From Trichostrongylus colubriformis (lineage: Eukaryota > Nematoda > Chromadorea > Rhabditida > Trichostrongylidae), in the NCBI GenBank assembly GCA_963978905.1, contig OZ022256.1:10089501-10153500 (forward strand): a stretch of DNA of 64,000 nt, written 5' to 3'. The number at the start of each line of letters is the position of its first letter. Within the stretch, counting starts at the first letter, position 1. Both the position numbers and the translations under genes were made by a program. The notes beneath the pieces are model-generated. The model saw only the letters and a program-made list of their open reading frames with translations, was not told where the DNA came from and did not search any database. Shown one piece after another: positions 58,077 to 64,000 of the stretch.

Positions 58077-58480
58077 CAAGAGGAGCAAGAACTGGGTGCC
58101 CGGAGGGGTGAAGACGTTTATAAATGCAAAGGTAAAGTATGATGTGATTTTGATCGAATCACCGTATAATTTGTGAATCAACTCGTCAAACTCTGCACAG
58201 AACTGAAGTTTCCGCTTTTCTCTTGAGTGATGATGAGCCATTTTTCACACTCAGAAAGTGAAAATCCCTTGACATAAATCGAAAAGGACACATCCTATAA
58301 GCTAGCTATAAAATGTTTCTCAGTAATGAGCTAACAGATGTGTAGGATTTTCAAGCACTCGTCATTTCAGATGAGTTTCCTCTTGATGTTATCCAAATAG
58401 CGCCTCCGTGGATGACAGAACTGCTTTCATGCCGAGGAGGATCCCTGTTGGCTCGGCCTACGATCACAGGTCCAGGCCAG

Positions 58481-58751
58481 GGGTGGGGGGAATTACGCCA
58501 AAGAATCGCGTCAGCGGCGTCGCACTCGCGGCGCCACCAGTACGACTTGCGAATCTGTTTTGCTCTTGGGAGCCCGGCAGAGCATGGCTGCGTCACCTCT
58601 GCATATGCGCATCCACCCATGCCACCCTGCTTCCTCCACGTTTGCCACACTCTCTCGCTCGAAGGCTGCCAGCACCGCCACTGGCACTCGCACCCGCCGC
58701 GCCGCTTGCCGCGGGCGGCCACGCGGTTTTTTGGCGTAATTCCCCCCACCC
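58481..58751. mobile_element. 271-bp MITE, copy 2, with 9-bp target duplication (MULE-like)
   Basis: Same length and, as far as I can read, the same sequence as 56777-57047. Flanked by a different 9-bp duplication, CCAGGCCAG (58472-58480 and 58752-58760), which proves independent insertion rather than local duplication. It lies about 400 bp upstream of the DUF229 leader. Confidence 0.9.
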
Positions 58752-59330
58752 CCAGGCCAGTGACCACATGAGTTTCACAAGTTTGATTGTACTGTATATG
58801 CTGCTACCAGGTCATCTACGGTAGAATATTTACTCTGGACAGCGTTTCTACCTTTCCATCGTTGTCAAAGGAGTGAACGTGGCTCAAGGCTCAAGCAGTG
58901 TCCGCTATCCCATTAAATGCCTTCTTTCTTCCTAACTGATCTATGACATCGTGCCAGAAACATACGGACACTTTGAATCCGAAAGATAGGCTCATTCTGA
59001 AACCCAACACTGGAGTGCAGCAACGCTATGCCCAGTCAGTACATTATCAGCGGATGGGTAATACCCTCGTCCTCACAGATGGGAAACTAGTGCGTGCGCA
59101 TTCGCTCATCGCAATCAGTCTCAGTGGTGCAAAAATGGGATCACTCGTTATTGATACGCGCTTACTTCCATTGTTCATTATTGGATTTCTGTCTGAAACC
59201 CAAAGTGCCTCTGGATCAAACCTCAGTCTTATAGGCCAATATTGTGCACTTGATATCAAAATCAATGCCATATGTAGTGCCACTATACCCGGTATCCCCC
59301 TAGCGTCAACACGTTACTGCGCAATTTACC

Positions 59331-59407
59331 GGGTGTATATCGCTAGGACAGAACTATCGCGTGGCCGTGTTCGGCACGCGACGTTTCTGTCCTAGCGATA
59401 TACACCC
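59331..59407. mobile_element. 77-bp MITE with 23-bp perfect inverted ends and 9-bp target duplication
   Basis: The inverted ends begin GGGTGTATATCGCTAGGACA and are perfect over 23 bp, leaving only a 31-bp core. The flanking duplication CAATTTACC is at 59322-59330 and 59408-59416. Partial relatives with TAGGACAGAA lie at about 24035-24110 and 56700-56750. Confidence 0.9.
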
Positions 59408-59444
59408 CAATTTACCAGCTTGAGACGTCCATCAGAAGCAAAGA

Positions 59445-59930
59445 TATGTCAGAAAATAAGAAAAATAGCAATTTCATCATCACGAAGAGCTCCATACATC
59501 ATTCGATATCCCGGGAGGATAGAGGGGTGTTTTATACGAGAATTTTGGTCCAAAATAGATCAAAAGGTGGTTTTTGGCAGCTGATAATACATAAAGGGGC
59601 TATTCAGCACATGTGAGAGCAGGCGCTGATCTGAAGTGATGAGGACTTCGAAATTCTGACGTATCTAATTCTGACACTGTTTAGATTAGGACTCATTTTT
59701 TTATCGCCAACTTATCATGGAGAAAATTTCCTGCAACTTTTCGGGATGAAAAAAATTGTTCACTACCGAATCAAAGAAAATCGTAAATTTGTAGCACCGG
59801 ACTATAGAGCTTGATGGGAATATACACATCAAATTGACAAAAATATATGGTCGATCCATGAAAAAGCGGTAAAAACCAATTTCGCGTTTCTCTGCGATTT
59901 CTAATAGTCTCACGGCACTAGCTGAACTTG
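59445..59930. repeat. Diverged half-copy of the 30326-31577 palindrome
   Basis: Follows the order of the right arm of that palindrome: CATTCGATA, AAGGTGGTTTTT, an acceptor-like GAAAATCNNAAATTGTRG...TAGAGCTTG stretch, and an end in GCGATTTYTAA...CTCACGGC. Similarity is clear but low. A further short relative (TCATTTCAGATGAGTTTCC...GCGCCTCCGTG) is at about 58365-58410. Confidence 0.55.
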
Positions 59931-61748
59931 ACGTGCTCACATGTGCGACATTTTGCGAACGGCCCCTCCCCGAAACTCTTTTTTTCTCGCGTGAAACTGA
60001 TTTGTTTAGCTCATAGTAACATTTACGTACATAAGTGCATAACTCAAACAATGATTCAGATGATTGGCGCCTAGTCTTTTTAAAATCTGTGCCGTAGTTT
60101 CAATTGACGAATATGTCCATATCCATCTGGCTTATTCGCCTTGAAGGAATGGAGAAGGCTTCGTTGGTCCAGGGTGGAGGGAAGTTCAGTACGGAGTTTC
60201 GCAAAAGAAGCGCGCGTGCTGCAACACCCGCATTTCACACTGCCTTCATATTGTGCGTTACAGCTTCTCAGCTTCTACCGTTACAAAAGTGGAGCAGGCT
60301 AAGATATTGTCATGTCTGGAGTTTGTGCTCACGCATGTAGCTGCAGTCTTCGAACCTCTAGTAATACTGTGACTTTAACGAAGATAAGGAACACCCTAAT
60401 TTATCTGTTTCCTTGCAACTTTTCGCTTGAATGTAAACCAGAGAGTCAAAGAATGAATGGGTGAAAAGTGAAATAGAAAAGTACATCGCTGTAAACCACT
60501 TACAATGGAAAAGTATCTGATTTTTCGAAAACTCATTACGGGTAGTGTCGGTCAGGAATGTAGCAATGATCACGTACGTTCTCTGAAGCGCCACGCCCTT
60601 CTAAACAAACTTCACGCAGCCTGCCTTCTGACTATTGTGCTCTTTGTCCTTGTCATCGTTTGAACAGCTTTAGGGCACGTACATTCTTGTGTGATAGTAT
60701 CCGCTGAAAGCACTTCAGCAATCACAGTGATACGACACTTTGGACCAATGTATTCATACTTCGAATTTGAAAAAAACTATATTACATATTTGTGTAGTAA
60801 CTTTATGAATACAATGAGATTCTCAATGTGGGGAGGGTCAAGCCTTCGTCGAAGGATCCTTGACAGGGGGAGGAGCGTATTTTGTCCGCTGAGAGGGGAT
60901 CGTAATCGGAGAAATGAGCAGTGGCGAATGGAATTTTCAGGTTTACAAAGTGTAAAGGGAAGATCTGATGAGAATGACTCGCTGAGCTCATATCCGGGAC
61001 TAATATTCATTTTACTCTCTACAGAAATCTCGAAGGATACACAGAACAGGCACTTTGCAAGTGGAGAACAAGATAGGATACAAAAGTCCTGAGATAAGTA
61101 CTTAAGACGATATTGTAAAGAGGAGAGTGTATGGACAACGCAAAAGAAAAAGAGTCAAAAGGCACGTTGTTTTTTGATCGTCTTGGAATTGCGGGCTATA
61201 AACTAGATGGCAAGCTTCTGTTACCTAACGATAACATACGCTGTGGTGCGGAGTCGACACTTGATAACTTATTCACAGATCGCAATTTCAAGACTATCAA
61301 GGGAATAATGTACCCCTTTAACCTGATGGACTGTTCATGGAACCGTCATGCGTGGCGCCTCCCTCTGCTGCCACCGAAAACGCGTGCAGAGGAACCTCCG
61401 ACATTCAGCGGCTAGATAACCGTTCATTTTAGCCGTAGGGCACTTCACCTATCCACGGGTTATAGCATGAATGAATACTTGAGAAATCATGGGACGAAAG
61501 CGAAAATCAGGAGGCACGGGCTCCTTTTGTATCTTACTACGAATGCAAACACGTCAACTGGTGCTAGCGGACCGCTCTGTGGACCTGGAAAACGTTTGTG
61601 TTCTGAAATCTTCATGTATGGTGCATCTAGCAGCGATGCAGACCAACGCTAGTTGCCACTCCGTTGGACCTCTGACCAGAAAAAGACTTCAACTTCCCAT
61701 GGAGCGTTGAACTGAGACCCAGATGGATCGATAGAGAACCGATGATTA
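59931..61748. other. No recognised gene
   Basis: Several frames of 60-133 codons on both strands, none with a recognisable motif. Nothing here can be named. Confidence 0.45.
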
Positions 61749-61750
61749 TA

Positions 61751-62594
61751 TTAGGTTGTACCGGAAGTCTTGTAGGAAATTTCTCGATTATCACTATATA
61801 TCATTATTTCTTCCAACAAACGACAAATGCGCAACAACGTATTCGCCATTGTTATCGACAGTGCTCTGCCACCACACAGGCAGATCGTTGGTTCCTTTCT
61901 GCCAGAACTCTGGGTTCTGAGAGTCGAAGAGTGTGCGATTACCTTCACAAGCAAGTCATAAACCAGGAATTATCTCTTGATCAGGAAGGATTTCAGAAGA
62001 CGGGAGAGATACAGTCACAAGGGGCAATGCCTGGAGTGTATAGCGGGCGTTGGACATCCCAGCCGAGCTCCTGTAACTTGCTCTGCGTATTTTTCGCGAC
62101 GCGGGAGCGGGCGTCGTCATGAAGGAGGGTGACCGCGGACCCTCTCCGGCGCTGCTGAAGCTGGAGGATGAATACGGCAGCGGTGACTGATTCGCCTTGT
62201 ACTAGCACCTCTTGGAAAAGCATTCCTTCCGCGTCCCAGAGGTACACGGTCCTGGGCGTGGTTTATCTTCCATGTCAATCTCGCCGTCGCTGAAGCTGAC
62301 GAGACAACGGGGCACGGTCTCGTAGCTCACACATCCCTTGCCCAATGCAGCGTTGATGGAGTCGCTAGCTTTCGTCGCTTGATGCCGCGAGGCTCATAGT
62401 AGGTGACACCGCGTGTTTGGTGGGTTTCAACAACGTGCATTGTACTTTCCTCACGAAATTTGGCGGATCAATAAATACATCGCTAGAAAGCTTATAGAAC
62501 GTTCTACCATATTCCTGAACCGCCTAGATCTGTCTTGAAGTAAACAAGAGTTATTGATGTTTGGAAAGTCCTACAAGACTTTGGTACATAATAA
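61751..62594 (-). mobile_element. Mariner element with internally deleted transposase (844 bp)
   Basis: Inverted ends of about 28 bp (TTAGGTTGTACCGGAAGTCT at the left; TTATTATGTACCAAAGTCTT read from the right), each bordered by TA. Minus-strand coding: an N-terminal fragment ATKASDSINAALGKG...FSDGEIDMEDKPRPG (about 62250-62395) runs almost directly into the catalytic-domain fragment VYLWDAEGMLFQEVL...LLHDDARSRVAKNTQSKL...GIAPCD (61993-62247) in another frame. Roughly 130 residues expected between them in mariner transposases are absent, including the first catalytic Asp. Confidence 0.8.
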
Positions 62595-63050
62595 TAGCTG
62601 TGAAATCCAAAATTGCAAAATGCCATTCTAACGCGAGGGGTCAAGGTTTGCTTTGGGGTCGCGGATCTGGAGGTGAAGGGTCATGTGTTGCCCTTCGTCG
62701 GTGCCGATCTTTTTGCCTTTTGTGCTTCGTCATCAGAAGATGCTTATCCTTCACTTTTGAACTTTTCTTATGTACTGGCACCTTGAGCGTAAGTTGAAGC
62801 ATGTACTCGTGCTATGTGTGCCACCAGAATCGTGCAAAAGCCGTGCATAAGGTGCTCATTCTGTGAACAGAACGTTTGTTGTCATTCTCTTGCGCTGTGT
62901 CATCAGAGCTAATTGCTGCTTATACCGATATAGCTTGAAGTCGGTTTTATTTGATTTTCTAATGTTGAGTATAACAATCAAACTCACTAGTATGATCGCT
63001 GTCGCGGATCAAAGGCATCCTTTTGACTTCGCGGTTGCATCGTCCTAGCG
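62595..63050. other. No recognised gene
   Basis: Short frames only; nothing recognised. Confidence 0.45.
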
Positions 63051-64000
63051 CACACAAACCTCTCGCATCCAGGAGGCACCCAATGGATGATGATGCCCCC
63101 CAGACGCCCCCACCGGAGACACCCCGCGGCCGCTACAACGACCGACAGGGCGGACCCACCCTGGGGACCTAAGGGTCTTACCGACCTATTCCCCGGATGC
63201 CGAGCCTCGGCACAGTCCCCCTAAGGCTGTCGAGCCCTAACAGTCACGTCACTGACAACCTGCCCCCAGCACTAAACATGATAAGACACAACATGGAAAT
63301 ATGACATATGAACAACATGTACATACAACAGAATAAATAACCAACACATTTATTACGTAATAACAACCATACAAGTATCATACCTGGCTCCCACAAGTCG
63401 CCTTCGCTAGGGCGACTCCTGACAGTCGGCTGCACGTAGTAGACCCCCATCCGGCTGATGTTACGTAGCCATGTGGTCGTCGGTGCCTTCGCGGGGATCT
63501 GAACACACGGCTGCTCCCAGTCGGGGAGCAGGGGTGGACACCGGCCAACTCATGTGCCAGCGCTCCGCTACTCGTGAGCCAAGAGTGCGACGGCACCCCT
63601 GGATCCCGGGTAGCATCATGGCGTTGCCCGGTGAAAACCGACTGGCAGCTGGCAGCCGGTCTTTTATACCGGCTTCGATCACAGAGGGCGGAGCCACCGC
63701 GTGTCGCATGACGCGACAAGCGGCGCCGCAGCGCGGACGGGCCAGGGAGCGCGGTGCCCCCGAGGCCATCGTCGCGGCGATCCGCGACACTCCCAAGGCG
63801 AGCGAAGAAGTGCCCACAGGGAGGCCGGGACGACGATGCCCCCAGCGCATGATAAAGCACCGGCACCCAGATTTAAGGCCATCTCAGTAAAACACCCTAA
63901 GGCGACTGCCAGGTCGACTCCCTTCACATTTTCCTACCTACAGGCGACCTACTACCCCGCTCACTCAGAGTATGATACAAGTCGGCACCTTAAGGGTGAC
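63050..64000 (-). repeat. GC-rich block resembling an LTR or other retroelement end, minus strand
   Basis: An abrupt change to GC-rich sequence. On the minus strand GGTATAAAAGACC (about 63658-63670) is a good TATA box, and an AATAAA (about 63349-63354) follows some 310 bp downstream in a sudden AT-rich patch. The short dyad AGTCGCC-TTCGCTA-GGGCGACT is at about 63396-63419. The overlapping 129-162 codon frames on both strands look like by-products of GC-richness. I cannot find a second copy or a retroelement coding region in the window, so the label is tentative. Confidence 0.35.

Noticed and set aside
63378..63927. Overlapping 129-162 codon frames on both strands
   Set aside because: GC-rich DNA with few stop codons gives long frames by chance; three frames overlap and none has a recognisable motif.

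Overview
The window looks like a transposon-rich piece of a nematode nuclear genome, most likely a strongylid (hookworm-like, clade V) parasite. The grounds are many short exons with TTTCAG-like acceptors, probable SL trans-splice acceptors just upstream of two start codons, a DUF229 sulfatase-like gene of a type expanded in nematodes, and nematode-style BEL/Pao, mariner, Penelope and MITE repeats. The species is inferred, not shown. Only about 6% of the window is host protein-coding sequence.

Layout. (1) 1-7191, minus strand: most of a condensin subunit 1 (CAP-D2/NCAPD2, nematode DPY-28-like) gene, more than 20 exons, running off the left edge. (2) 7192-8447: intergenic, with a likely Penelope-like remnant. 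(3) 8448-16811: a young, apparently complete BEL/Pao LTR retrotransposon with near-identical LTRs, a 5-bp target duplication, a tRNA-Gly-like primer site and one uninterrupted 2098-codon gag-pol frame. (4) 16972-18489: nested foldback/palindromic DNA bounded by TTAA plus CCCATTCGCGACC-type inverted ends. (5) 18490-37655: no confidently recognised gene; MITE-like inverted repeats, a degenerate mariner (27779-28669), a 1.25-kb near-perfect palindrome (30326-31577), a tRNA-like repeat and a tandem array. (6) 37656-58033, minus strand: a 20-kb DUF229 (sulfatase/alkaline-phosphatase fold) gene reconstructed here from at least 12 small exons; its introns hold a head-to-head Penelope pair, foldbacks, tandem arrays and MITEs. 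(7) 58034-64000: MITEs with clear 9-bp target duplications, a mariner with an internally deleted transposase, and a GC-rich block resembling a retroelement LTR on the minus strand.

The two host genes are both read leftward and are separated by about 30 kb. I see no sign that they work together: one is a chromosome-condensation HEAT-repeat protein and the other a probable membrane-anchored enzyme-like protein. The mobile elements dominate the biology of the window. The most notable points are the second zinc-knuckle module downstream of integrase in the BEL/Pao polyprotein, the YVDN variant of its reverse-transcriptase active site, and two identical 271-bp MITEs with 9-bp duplications that bracket the first exon of the DUF229 gene.
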